Shown here one piece after another: positions 7,254 through 15,046 of a stretch of 37,405 nt of DNA. Within the stretch, counting starts at the first letter, position 1; each line of letters opens with the position of its first letter. A model generated the notes under the pieces. It was not told where the DNA came from, ran no database searches, and saw only the letters and a program-made list of their open reading frames with translations. Source of the stretch: Chloroflexota bacterium (GTDB lineage Bacteria > Chloroflexota > Dehalococcoidia > FW602-bin16); assembly GCA_004297765.1 (NCBI GenBank), contig SCTZ01000001.1:1-37405 (forward strand), read 5' to 3'. Made by a program: the position numbers and the translations under genes.

Positions 7254-8204
7254 ATGAACGATTCAACTCCGAATTCCGCATTCCGCACTCCGAATTGCGC
7301 AATTGAGGTGCGCGACTTGCGGAAGGTGTTCTCTGGCAAGGCGGTCGTCGACGGGCTCTCGCTGACGGTGGAGCAGGGGGAGATCTTCGGGTTTCTGGGA
7401 CCGAATGGGGCCGGGAAGACGACCTCTATCAAGATGCTGACCGGACTGGTTCACCCGACTTCCGGATCGTCCTGGCTGCTCGGACGACCGCTCGGGGACT
7501 TGTCCGTCAGGAAGCGGATAGGCTTCCTGCCTGAGCAGTTTCGCTTTCACGAGTGGATGCGGGCCGACGAGTTCCTCGATTTCCACGGCCAGTTGTACGG
7601 CATGTCCGCGGCAGAGCGTCGGCAACGCATCCCGGAGGCGTTGGAGCTGGTCAAGCTCACGGATCGGGCCGGCGATCGCCTACGCACTTTCTCCAAGGGA
7701 ATGCTGCAGCGCATCGGTCTGGCTCAGGCTCTCCTGAACGCTCCCGCGCTGGTGTTTCTGGACGAGCCGACCTCCGGACTGGACCCCATCGGCCGCCGCG
7801 ACGTCAGAGATCTGATCAGAGGGCTGAAGCAGCGCGGCGTGACTGTGTTTCTCAACTCCCATCTTCTGGGCGAGGTGGAGATGGTCTGCGACCGCGTGGC
7901 CATTCTGGATGCCGGGCGGGTCGTCTGGAGCGGTCCGATGGCGAGCCTGGCGGGCGAAGGAGTGGAGGTAGAGGTGCGCATGTCCGAAGTCACCGACGAG
8001 CTTCTGTCCGAGCTAGGGCGAATGGGACCGCTGAGCCACAGCATGGATTCGACCTACCGCATTATGCTGCCCGACGAGACGCAGACGCCGGTGCTGGCGG
8101 AGACGATCGTGCGGCACGGAGCTCGCCTGTACAGTCTGGCGCCGCGACACAGCACGCTGGAGGAGCTCTTCGTCAAGCTGGTGAAGAGCGGGGGTGACCG
8201 ATGA
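7254..8204 (+). CDS. ABC-2 type exporter, ATP-binding protein
   Basis: 316 residues, cytoplasmic ATPase of a CcmA/NatA-like exporter. Walker A is GPNGAGKT (49-56), the signature is the degenerate FSKGM form usual in this subfamily, Walker B is LVFLDEPTSGLD, and the H-loop is in LNSHLL. The region after about 225 is the accessory C-terminal domain. AGGAAGG precedes the ATG. The first 15 or so residues (DSTPNSAFRTPNC) are encoded by a GAATTCCGCATTCCG-type repeat whose relatives lie inverted at 7023-7045, so the N terminus may be a repeat-derived extension before the domain proper at AIEVRDLRKVF. It overlaps the permease gene by 4 nt (ATGA). Confidence 0.92.
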   Translation: MNDSTPNSAFRTPNCAIEVRDLRKVFSGKAVVDGLSLTVEQGEIFGFLGPNGAGKTTSIKMLTGLVHPTSGSSWLLGRPLGDLSVRKRIGFLPEQFRFHEWMRADEFLDFHGQLYGMSAAERRQRIPEALELVKLTDRAGDRLRTFSKGMLQRIGLAQALLNAPALVFLDEPTSGLDPIGRRDVRDLIRGLKQRGVTVFLNSHLLGEVEMVCDRVAILDAGRVVWSGPMASLAGEGVEVEVRMSEVTDELLSELGRMGPLSHSMDSTYRIMLPDETQTPVLAETIVRHGARLYSLAPRHSTLEELFVKLVKSGGDR

Positions 8205-9037
8205 GAGCACTGATTCTGGCGCGCTTCACCCTCCGCGAGGCGCTCCGCAAGAGAGTTCTATTGGGCGTTCTCGCACTCAGCGTCATCTTCCTGGCCATCT
8301 ACGGCGTCGCCGTGCACTTCGGCGCTCCAGAGATGTACAAGTCCATGGCGCGAGCTCCCCGTGGTCTGGTGGAGTGGCAGGTCAGCCAGATGTTGCTGGC
8401 CGGGCTCTGGGTGGTCAATTTCCTCTCCGGTCTGCTGGTCGTGTTCACCTCAGTGGGCACCATCGCCGGGGAGGTGGAGTCGGGGACTTTCCACGCCGTT
8501 GCCTCAAAGCCCATCCGTCGCTGGGAGATAGTCGTGGGCAAATGGCTGGGTCACGGCGTGATGGTTATGAGCTACGTCCTGCTCATGTTCCTGGTCATCA
8601 TCGGGCTCATGTTTACGCAAGCGGGCTATTTGCCAGGCAATATCCCTTCGGCGATTGGGACGCTGTGGCTGGAGATGCTGGTGCTCCTTTCGCTGTCGAT
8701 TCTCGCCAGCTCGCTGCTCGGCACAGTGACAGCCGGCATTGTCGTCTTCATGTTGTACGGCATAGGGACGGTGGGTGGCATGATCAACTGGATCGCGGCA
8801 GGCATCCAGAACGAGACGATGGGAATCATCGGCGGAATCAGCGGCTATCTCGTACCCAGTGATGCGCTCTGGAGGCACGCGGCGAGGTCGCTCGACGTTG
8901 CGTCTCCCCTACCTGTGTCCATTTCGCCCTTCTCCGGCGGTCATACTCCAACCGCCGGGTTGATCCCCTACGCGTTGGTCTACACGGCTGTCATGGTCGC
9001 CCTGGCCGCCCTGGCTTTGCATCGTAGGGATCTATGA
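8201..9037 (+). CDS. ABC-2 type exporter, permease protein
   Basis: 278 residues with about six membrane segments: one near residues 18-36, a cluster from 60 to 215 and a last one near 255-273. This is the ABC-2/NosY-like layout, with an extracytoplasmic loop after the first helix and the usual FTLREALRKR N terminus. It forms a transporter with the preceding ATPase, to which it is translationally coupled. The cargo cannot be told from sequence. The stop lies only 4 nt from the convergent DNA ligase stop, leaving no room for a separate terminator. Confidence 0.88.
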   Translation: MRALILARFTLREALRKRVLLGVLALSVIFLAIYGVAVHFGAPEMYKSMARAPRGLVEWQVSQMLLAGLWVVNFLSGLLVVFTSVGTIAGEVESGTFHAVASKPIRRWEIVVGKWLGHGVMVMSYVLLMFLVIIGLMFTQAGYLPGNIPSAIGTLWLEMLVLLSLSILASSLLGTVTAGIVVFMLYGIGTVGGMINWIAAGIQNETMGIIGGISGYLVPSDALWRHAARSLDVASPLPVSISPFSGGHTPTAGLIPYALVYTAVMVALAALALHRRDL

Positions 9038-9041
9038 CTGC

Positions 9042-10814
9042 TCAGGCCGCATGCTTGCCCGGCTTGCCGGCGTCAGGAGGCTGCTCGACAGGGCGCGCCT
9101 GCTGCATCTGGTACATCTCGAGGATCTCCTGCTCGCTAGTGGCGTCCTCCGGACCCTTGTCCATGCGAATGCTGACCACACGGGGGAAACGCAGAGCGTA
9201 GCCTTGCTCGCTCCCAACCTTGCCGGTCGTGTGCATAGGGCTGCGCGTGATCTCGTCCGCCAAAACCTCCACCACCACGGCGGGCTCCACCCAGACGTCT
9301 GGCTCGATTAGGGAGTCTACGCGGGCGGGCTTTCTCTCCGAACGGAGCTCGTCGAGGCGGCTCTTCATCTCCATCCAGCCGACCTCTGTCAGACCTGAGC
9401 CGATCTTGGTGACGGTGCGGAACTTATCCTGCTGCGGAAGGTAGACCGCGGCCAGCAAGGAGCCGATGCCAAACTTGGCGCGCTTCCCTTTGCCCACCAG
9501 ATAGCCGACGATAACAACGTCCACCGTATCGCGCAGCTCACCCCTGTAGGCGCGCTTGAGCTTGACCCAGTTGAAGCTGCGCTGACCGGCCTGGTAGGGC
9601 GAATCGGGTCTCTTCACTACCACACCTTCCAGTCCGCGCTGGATCTGGTCCTGGAAGAAGCGTTCCAACTCCGCGGCGTCGTCGGTGATGATGTTCTCAG
9701 TTACCTCGATGGGGTCGTCCGCCCGCCAGCGCAGCACCTTCACCAGTTCTTCTCTGCGGGTGAGAAGCGACTCACGCGTGAGGTCTCGATCGTCCACGCT
9801 CAGCAAGTCGAAGGCGAAGTAGCGTAGCGGATAGCGGGTCTCCATCTCGGCGATACCATACTTGCGCTTGCGGCGCACTGTCACCTGGAAGGGCAAATAC
9901 TCGCCCGTCTCCGGGTTGTAGACCACCGCCTCGCCGTCCAGAACGGCCCGCTCGGCCCGGATCTGGCGCAGCGCGGCCGACGCTAGCTCGGGGAACATGC
10001 CGGTGACATCCTCCAGACGCCGAGTGAAGAAACGCACGCGGTCGTGGTCCTTGTGCAACTGGAGCCGCAATCCATCGTACTTGGGCTCGGCTTCCACACG
10101 CCCCAGCTTGTTGATGACCTGTTGTGGCGAGGGGAGGCGCTCCGCCAGAGCGACCATGATCGGCTTCTCCACCCGCGGGCCGATCTGCTCCACGGCCGTG
10201 GGACCGTTCGTGAACAGGGTGCGAGCGACGAAACCAAGGTCCGAGCACAGGTTGTAGGCCCGCTCGATCTGCAGGCGCAGACCGTAGTCCCCACCCGCGG
10301 CCTCGGAGAGTCCGTCAATGATTGTGGCGTCGCCGACACCTAATCGTAGGCGTCCCTGCAGCATCCGCAGGATGTACTTGGCTTCAAGTCCGCCCGAGCG
10401 TTTGATGAGATCGCTGACTAGCCGGATCTTGCGCTCCTGCGCTCCAGCACCGGTCGCGGTGGCCACCTGCCGCAGCGTGTCGTAGACATCCCGCAGAGTC
10501 AGGTTGCTGCGCTCCTGGGGAAGCAACTCCTCTGCCACCAACCCCAGATCGCCCTTCTTCTTGTACAGGGCTTCGACCTGGCAGGGTGGCATAGCGACGG
10601 CATCGGACAGCGTCACCAGGATCAGGCGCTCCGCAACGCCAAACTCGGGCGCCTCGAATGGTGGACCAAGACGCCCGCGCAGTAGATAGACGAGTATGTC
10701 GACGTCCTCGGCAGACGCCTGCTCAAACAGGTCGGCCAGGAACCGTGTCATCTCGCTGCGCTTGCTGGTGAGTTCCAGCGACTGGAACGCTTCGGCGACC
10801 TGTCGCATCAGCAT
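9042..10814 (-). CDS. ATP-dependent DNA ligase (archaeal/LigB type)
   Basis: 590 residues, full length for archaeal-type ATP ligases. Domains are an N-terminal DNA-binding domain (about 1-205, with GRLRLGVGDATI), an adenylation domain with the active-site lysine in EPKYDGLR (Lys245) and motif IIIa YFAFDLL, and a C-terminal OB fold with motif V (LEGVVVKRPDSPY, VKLKR). It seals nicks using ATP. Most bacteria rely on NAD-dependent LigA, so this is probably an additional repair ligase. GGGAGGA precedes the ATG. The PolX gene lies upstream on the same strand, which suggests a shared repair role. Confidence 0.95.
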   Translation of the reverse strand: MLMRQVAEAFQSLELTSKRSEMTRFLADLFEQASAEDVDILVYLLRGRLGPPFEAPEFGVAERLILVTLSDAVAMPPCQVEALYKKKGDLGLVAEELLPQERSNLTLRDVYDTLRQVATATGAGAQERKIRLVSDLIKRSGGLEAKYILRMLQGRLRLGVGDATIIDGLSEAAGGDYGLRLQIERAYNLCSDLGFVARTLFTNGPTAVEQIGPRVEKPIMVALAERLPSPQQVINKLGRVEAEPKYDGLRLQLHKDHDRVRFFTRRLEDVTGMFPELASAALRQIRAERAVLDGEAVVYNPETGEYLPFQVTVRRKRKYGIAEMETRYPLRYFAFDLLSVDDRDLTRESLLTRREELVKVLRWRADDPIEVTENIITDDAAELERFFQDQIQRGLEGVVVKRPDSPYQAGQRSFNWVKLKRAYRGELRDTVDVVIVGYLVGKGKRAKFGIGSLLAAVYLPQQDKFRTVTKIGSGLTEVGWMEMKSRLDELRSERKPARVDSLIEPDVWVEPAVVVEVLADEITRSPMHTTGKVGSEQGYALRFPRVVSIRMDKGPEDATSEQEILEMYQMQQARPVEQPPDAGKPGKHAA

Positions 10815-10838
10815 GAACGATGTCCTCCCGACGAGGCC

Positions 10839-10886
10839 CCTGGGAGCGCGGGCGTCTTTCCGGGGAAGGACCCCCGCGCTCTCAGG
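10839..10886. repeat. Inverted repeat between ligase and PolX genes
   Basis: CCTGGGAGCGCGGG and CCCGCGCTCTCAGG pair over 14 bp with one mismatch around a short spacer. It lies 25 nt upstream of the ligase start and has no T-tract. It begins with the same CCTGGGAGCG seen in the palindrome at 7046. Confidence 0.65.
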
Positions 10887-10926
10887 AACCGACCTCGGCG
10901 CTCACTCGACAACATCGAGACCCATC

Positions 10927-12657
10927 CTACGCCGCTTTGCGCGCCGGATGCAGACGTCGGAGTAGCTTATCTAGCGGTAGCGTGTTCAGCACGTCTTTCG
11001 CTTCGATCCAGCCGCGGCGGGCAATGGCGACGCCGTAGCGGATGTTCCGCAGTTGGTCCCCGGCATGGGAGTCAGTGTCGATCACCAGTATCGCGCCGGC
11101 TTCCTTCGCTCGGCGTGCCCAGCCAGCGTCCAGGTCCATCCGATCGGGCTGACTGTTGACCTCCAGTGCGGTGCCCGCTTCGGCTGCCGCACGAATCACG
11201 GCCTCCAGGTCCACGGCATACTCCGGCCGCTTGCCCAACAATCGCCCGCTAGGGTGGTTCAGGATGTCGACGAAGGGATTGCGAACCGCCCGCAGAATAC
11301 GCTCGGTCATCTTGTCCCTGGGTCGGCTGAAGCCGCTGTGAACCGAGGCCGTCACGATATCGAACTCCCGCATAACCTCGTCGTCGTAGTCCAGCGTTCC
11401 GTCGGCCCGGATATCGACCTCCGTTCCATGAAGAATGCGGAAGGGCGCGTATTGCTCGTTTAGCCTATCGATCAGTCGACGCTGCTTCCGAACACGCTCC
11501 ACACTCAAGCCGTGGGCGACGCTGAGCCCGATAGAATGATCGGTGATGGCGACGTAGGCGTAGCCGCGCGCACGCGCGGCTTCAACCATAGCTTCCAGGG
11601 GCTCCGTTCCATCGCTCCAGTTAGTGTGGATGTGAAGGTCACCGCGCAGGTCGCTCTCCTCGATGAGTCGAGGCAGCCGGCCTGTCATTGACGCCTCGAT
11701 CTCACCGTGGTCCTCGCGCAATTCGGGAGGTATCCATTGCAGCCCGAGATCGTGGTAGACCTCCTCCTCGGTTACACCGCCGATGCGTCGTCCCGTGCGC
11801 ACCTCGAAGAGTCCGTACTCGCTCAACTTCAACCCCTGCTGGATAGCCAGATCCCGCAGAGCGATGTTGTGCTCCTTGGAGCCGGTGAAATACTGCAAGG
11901 CAGAGCCCCACTCGGCAGGACGCACCACGCGCACGTCTACCTGGAGGTTCGAGCGCGTCAGGACGCTGGTCTTGGTCGAGCCTTTGAGCAGCACCTCCTT
12001 GACGAACGGCAACGCGACAAAGGCGTCCATGACCTCCCCCGGTCGATCCGAGGCGACCAGGATGTCGATGTCGCCGATGGTTTCCTTCATTCTCCGGATG
12101 CTGCCGGTCGGCTCAGCACGCTGGACGGCTGGGTTCTCTCTCAAAGCTCCCGCAACCTGCTCGGCGGCGGGAAGGGCGACTCCGAGCAGCAACCGACGAG
12201 TGCGCTGCTGCACGCGCCTGACCTCGCGTCGAATCCGCTCCTCCGTCTTCTCGCGTATGCCTGGGAGTGAGCAGAGCCTGTGCTCGTTGGCGGCGCGCTC
12301 CAGTTCTCCGATCGTCGATATACCGAGCTGGTCGTGAATGACCTTGGCCCGGTGTGGCCCAAGACTTGGCACTTCCAGAAGCTGACCGAGTCCTGGAGCA
12401 ACCGACTCCTTCAGTTGCTCCAGGTAGGCGAGCCGCCCTGTGCGCATATATTCGTCGATCTTGCTGGCGATGGACGGGCCAACCCCAGGGATCTCTTGCA
12501 GCCTTCCCTCCTCCTGCAGTTGGGAGATATCCTGGACCATGTTCTCGATGTGACGCGCTGCATCCCGGTACGCTCGGATGCGGAAAGAGCTGTCGCCCTG
12601 GATCTCGAGCAGATTGGCTATGGTCTCCAATAATTGGGCAACTTCCTGACTGTTAAT
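10927..12657 (-). CDS. polX: DNA polymerase X with PHP domain, probable AUU start
   Basis: 576 residues, matching the usual 570-580. Helix-hairpin-helix motifs are IPGVGPSIASKI (56-67), SLGPHRAKV and SLPGIREKT. The PolX palm has GS (185-186), GDIDIL with Asp196 and Asp198, and VDVRV with Asp241. From about 337 the PHP domain has GDLHIHTNWSDG, ITDHS, ASVHSGF, NHPSGR and DTDSHA, which in bacterial PolX confers 3'-5' exonuclease and AP-endonuclease activity. The domain begins exactly at INSQEVAQLLETIANLLE, where homologues have their first Met. That codon is ATT (12655-12657), preceded by GGGGGAGGA with 6 nt spacing. No ATG, GTG or TTG start with a ribosome-binding site is near. Longer readings run into a palindromic repeat. 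Its likely partners are the adjacent ligase and the UDG at 4.4 kb. Confidence 0.93.
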   Translation of the reverse strand: MNSQEVAQLLETIANLLEIQGDSSFRIRAYRDAARHIENMVQDISQLQEEGRLQEIPGVGPSIASKIDEYMRTGRLAYLEQLKESVAPGLGQLLEVPSLGPHRAKVIHDQLGISTIGELERAANEHRLCSLPGIREKTEERIRREVRRVQQRTRRLLLGVALPAAEQVAGALRENPAVQRAEPTGSIRRMKETIGDIDILVASDRPGEVMDAFVALPFVKEVLLKGSTKTSVLTRSNLQVDVRVVRPAEWGSALQYFTGSKEHNIALRDLAIQQGLKLSEYGLFEVRTGRRIGGVTEEEVYHDLGLQWIPPELREDHGEIEASMTGRLPRLIEESDLRGDLHIHTNWSDGTEPLEAMVEAARARGYAYVAITDHSIGLSVAHGLSVERVRKQRRLIDRLNEQYAPFRILHGTEVDIRADGTLDYDDEVMREFDIVTASVHSGFSRPRDKMTERILRAVRNPFVDILNHPSGRLLGKRPEYAVDLEAVIRAAAEAGTALEVNSQPDRMDLDAGWARRAKEAGAILVIDTDSHAGDQLRNIRYGVAIARRGWIEAKDVLNTLPLDKLLRRLHPARKAA

Positions 12658-12703
12658 CGGAGTTCCTCCCCCGTTGATGCATCCGTCAACTCCAATCGAC
12701 ACC

Positions 12704-12795
12704 CGTAGTGGCGGACGGCTCTGTCCGCCAGGGGCGGGGTGGGGGAGCGCGTCTCCCCATCCCACCCCTGGCGGACACGGCGGTCCGCCGCTACG
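12704..12795. repeat. 92-bp palindromic repeat upstream of polX
   Basis: The outer arms are CGTAGTGGCGGAC and GTCCGCCGCTACG. The inner arms are TGTCCGCCAGGGGCGGGG with CCCCTGGCGGACA and additional G/C pairing. It lies between the divergent polX and hsp20 genes. It would form a cruciform or long hairpin and has no coding content. Confidence 0.75.
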
Positions 12796-12992
12796 AAGGC
12801 CCAAAGGACTTGGTGGATGCACCACCTATGATCTGCCCTGACTGCGGCGCATGCGGCAGTTCTGGTGCTGCAAGATAAATGCCAGTTCTATCGGTCTCCA
12901 AGCTAACCACCGCTCATTGGTTCGGCACGGATCATGCTGCGCTGAAGTGGACGGAGGCGTCGGCCAATAACTCAACAGGGAGGAGTAGAGCA

Positions 12993-13424
12993 ATGGCGAT
13001 GGAAATGTGGCGACCCATGCGGGAGATGCGCAGACTGACCGAGGACATGGAGCGTCTGATGACCGAGGGGCTGGCGCCCTTTATGGGTCCGGCCATGGGA
13101 ACGTTCCCGATCAACATGTACCAGAAGAATAACGACCTGATGGTCGAATGCCCGCTTCCTGGCATCCGTCCGGAGGATGTCGACGTCAGCATCTCTGGCC
13201 GCATGCTGACCGTGCGCGGGGAGCGCAAAGAGACGAAAGAAGTCAAGCAAGAGGACTACTACTTCCGTGAGGTGGGCGCGGGACATATCTTCCGCCAGAT
13301 CATGCTGCCGTCGGACGTGCGGGCCGAACAGGCGGAGGCAACCTACGAGAATGGGATCCTGCAGCTACGCCTGCCGCTGGCCAAGACCGCCAAGGAAGTA
13401 CCTGTCAAGGTAAAGAAATCGTAA
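12993..13424 (+). CDS. Small heat-shock protein Hsp20
   Basis: 143 residues with a complete alpha-crystallin domain (about 38-130), including the consensus ATYENGILQLRLP near 116-128. The N-terminal arm is Met- and Arg-rich. The VPVKV tail resembles the IxI motif used in oligomer assembly. It acts as an ATP-independent holdase in the cytoplasm. GGGAGGAG (12978-12985) lies 7 nt before this ATG. A longer frame from 12879 has no such site and adds unrelated residues. No CIRCE element was seen upstream. Confidence 0.95.
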   Translation: MAMEMWRPMREMRRLTEDMERLMTEGLAPFMGPAMGTFPINMYQKNNDLMVECPLPGIRPEDVDVSISGRMLTVRGERKETKEVKQEDYYFREVGAGHIFRQIMLPSDVRAEQAEATYENGILQLRLPLAKTAKEVPVKVKKS

Positions 13425-13460
13425 AACCTGGCGCTCACTCGCACTACTTCGCGGGCCGGA

Positions 13461-13498
13461 ACCCGTACCTGGACAGGTCACCCTGCCCAGGTACGGGT
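13461..13498. terminator. Hairpin between convergent hsp20 and modA
   Basis: ACCCGTACCTGG pairs perfectly with CCAGGTACGGGT, and an inner CAGG/CCTG pair follows after one mismatch. It sits 36 nt after the hsp20 stop, between converging genes. No T-tract follows on either strand, so intrinsic termination is uncertain. Confidence 0.5.
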
Positions 13499-13612
13499 GT
13501 CAAGATCTTTGAGCAGTCGAAAGGTCGCACACCGTAGATGCGATTCCTGTGACTACATGCAATGGTCAGGTGGGTCGCATGCTCATTCATTGCGGGTCGC
13601 GCTCTGGGCAGC

Positions 13613-14398
13613 TCAGAGCTCGCCCGGCAGGACAAAGCCATACTTCTTCATGATGGGGCGACCACTTGGGCCGTTGACGAATTGGACGAATTCCCGGGCG
13701 GTCTGCTCGTGCTTGGTGCTGGAGACGACGGCCATGGACTGGTTCAAAGGTGCGTGCAGATTCTGATCGATGAGGACCCACTCAAGCTCCGGCACGTTGG
13801 CAACCGAAAGTGCAATGATGCCGATGTCGGCGTTGCCTGTTTGCACATATTGCATCGTTTGACTGATGTTCTCTCCGAGAACCAACTTGGACTTGACTTG
13901 CTCCCAAACGCCAGCGGACTGAAGCGCCTGCTGCGCGGCGCGGCCGTACGGGGCATGCTCAGGGTTCGCAATGGCGACCCATTTGATCTCGGGGCGCACG
14001 AGGTCTGAGAGCGTGTGTACGGCAAGCCTGGACTTCTTGTTCGTGGCGAGGACGATTCTGCCCTGCGCATAGGGTTGCTGAGTGTCGGCCAAGATCAGAC
14101 CTCTGGTCCTTAGTTCGTCTACGAACTGGACGTTGGCCGCGGCGAAGACGTCTATTGGCGCCCCACCTCCGATTTGCTGGGCTAGCACGCCAGTCGACCC
14201 GAAGGTGAAGATTACCTTGCGGCCGGTCTCCTGCTGAAATGCGTCGCCAATCTCCCTGAAAGCGAATTGGAGATCCGCTGCCGCGGCCACCGTGATTGGT
14301 CCGGCATTTGCCCTACCGACCGCGGCCTGGGCCTGGCACCCCAGCAGCACCGCTGCGGCGACTAGCGCCAATCCAATAACTAGAGACCAGCTACGCAT
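13613..14398 (-). CDS. modA: Molybdate-binding lipoprotein of an ABC transporter
   Basis: 261 residues. The signal peptide ends in the lipobox LLGC with Cys21, so the mature protein is lipid-anchored outside the membrane. The type II binding fold follows, with the ModA signatures AAAADLQFAF and FGSTGVLAQQI (oxyanion-binding serine loop), GAPIDVFAAAN, and NADIGIIALS. It should bind molybdate or tungstate. GAGGGAG lies just before the ATG at 14398, and a TTG 18 nt upstream is less likely. It is 18 nt downstream of padR in one transcript. No ModB or ModC is in the window, so the permease and ATPase must be elsewhere. The next gene upstream of padR is a truncated ligase of the molybdoenzyme island, and the obvious inference is molybdenum supply for that enzyme. 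Confidence 0.87.
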   Translation of the reverse strand: MRSWSLVIGLALVAAAVLLGCQAQAAVGRANAGPITVAAAADLQFAFREIGDAFQQETGRKVIFTFGSTGVLAQQIGGGAPIDVFAAANVQFVDELRTRGLILADTQQPYAQGRIVLATNKKSRLAVHTLSDLVRPEIKWVAIANPEHAPYGRAAQQALQSAGVWEQVKSKLVLGENISQTMQYVQTGNADIGIIALSVANVPELEWVLIDQNLHAPLNQSMAVVSSTKHEQTAREFVQFVNGPSGRPIMKKYGFVLPGEL

Positions 14399-14416
14399 GC
14401 TCCCTCTTGTCCACAA

Positions 14417-14983
14417 TCATAGTGGCATCCGCTGTGCCATGTGCTCTGCCCATTCCTGTCGCTGCCTGTCTAGCCAGTCCATGGTTGATTCGGCCGCGTT
14501 GATCTTGCTGCGCAGCACCAGCCGTCGGAATCCGTCCGATGGTGTGCCAGCAAGTGCGGTCTGCAACTCGGTCAGGTAGGTCCTACAAGCTGCTATCTGC
14601 GCTTCGATCAACCCAACCGTGTCATGATCCGTGAGCAGCCCGGAGAAGTAGAGCTTGAGAAGGAAGTCCAGCCGAATCTGCCGGATGCGGTGCACAGGCT
14701 CATCCAGCCAGCGACGGAATGCCGTCTGGCCGAGTGGCGTCAGATGATACGTCTTGCGCGGAGGATAAGACGAGGGCGCCTCGGTCTCGGCGTAGACGTA
14801 CCCTAACCCCTCCAGAGCACGCAGGCTGGCGTAGAGAACGCTGATGTGCGCATGGCAGACAAGCCCAAGATCGGCGTCGGCGGCGAACAGAGACGCGAGC
14901 TCGTAGCCGTGACATGGCTTGAGCGTCAGAAGCCCAAGAACGGCGAACTCCGTCGGTCCGAGGGGCTGTTTCGGTCTACTCAT
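14417..14983 (-). CDS. PadR-family transcriptional regulator
   Basis: 188 residues. The N-terminal winged helix has the PadR pattern LGPTEFAVLGLLTLKPCHGYEL (residues about 8-29), a recognition-helix region followed by LYASLRALEGLGYV, and a wing ending in KTYHLTPLGQTAFRRWL. The C-terminal helices (about 95-185) are the dimerisation domain of the larger PadR subfamily. Such proteins usually repress phenolic-acid or efflux genes and their own gene. The ATG at 14983 has a weak GGGAA site. An inverted repeat CCCAACT/AGTTGGG directly upstream over the predicted transcript start is a likely autoregulatory operator. It is co-transcribed with modA. Confidence 0.9.
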   Translation of the reverse strand: MSRPKQPLGPTEFAVLGLLTLKPCHGYELASLFAADADLGLVCHAHISVLYASLRALEGLGYVYAETEAPSSYPPRKTYHLTPLGQTAFRRWLDEPVHRIRQIRLDFLLKLYFSGLLTDHDTVGLIEAQIAACRTYLTELQTALAGTPSDGFRRLVLRSKINAAESTMDWLDRQRQEWAEHMAQRMPL

Positions 14984-14985
14984 TT

Positions 14986-15014
14986 CCCAACTGCTCACCA
15001 AATGAATAGTTGGG
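14986..15014. promoter_or_regulatory. Candidate PadR operator
   Basis: The inverted repeat CCCAACT (14986-14992) and AGTTGGG (15008-15014), centre-to-centre 22 bp, covers the predicted transcript start and leader of padR-modA. The position suits steric repression by PadR. Binding is inferred. Confidence 0.5.
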
Positions 15015-15017
15015 TGG

Positions 15018-15046
15018 ATTGTACCGATGGGGAGAGCGGTTGTCAA
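15018..15046 (-). promoter_or_regulatory. Near-consensus sigma70 promoter of padR-modA
   Basis: On the minus strand TTGACA (15041-15046, perfect) and TACAAT (15018-15023) are separated by 17 nt. The stop codon TGA of the truncated acyl-CoA ligase (15043-15045) lies inside the -35 box. Confidence 0.75.

Noticed and set aside
12658..12825. N-terminal extension of PolX by 56 codons
   Set aside because: It is translated from a palindromic repeat and proline/glycine-rich noise. The true domain starts at 12657 with a strong ribosome-binding site.
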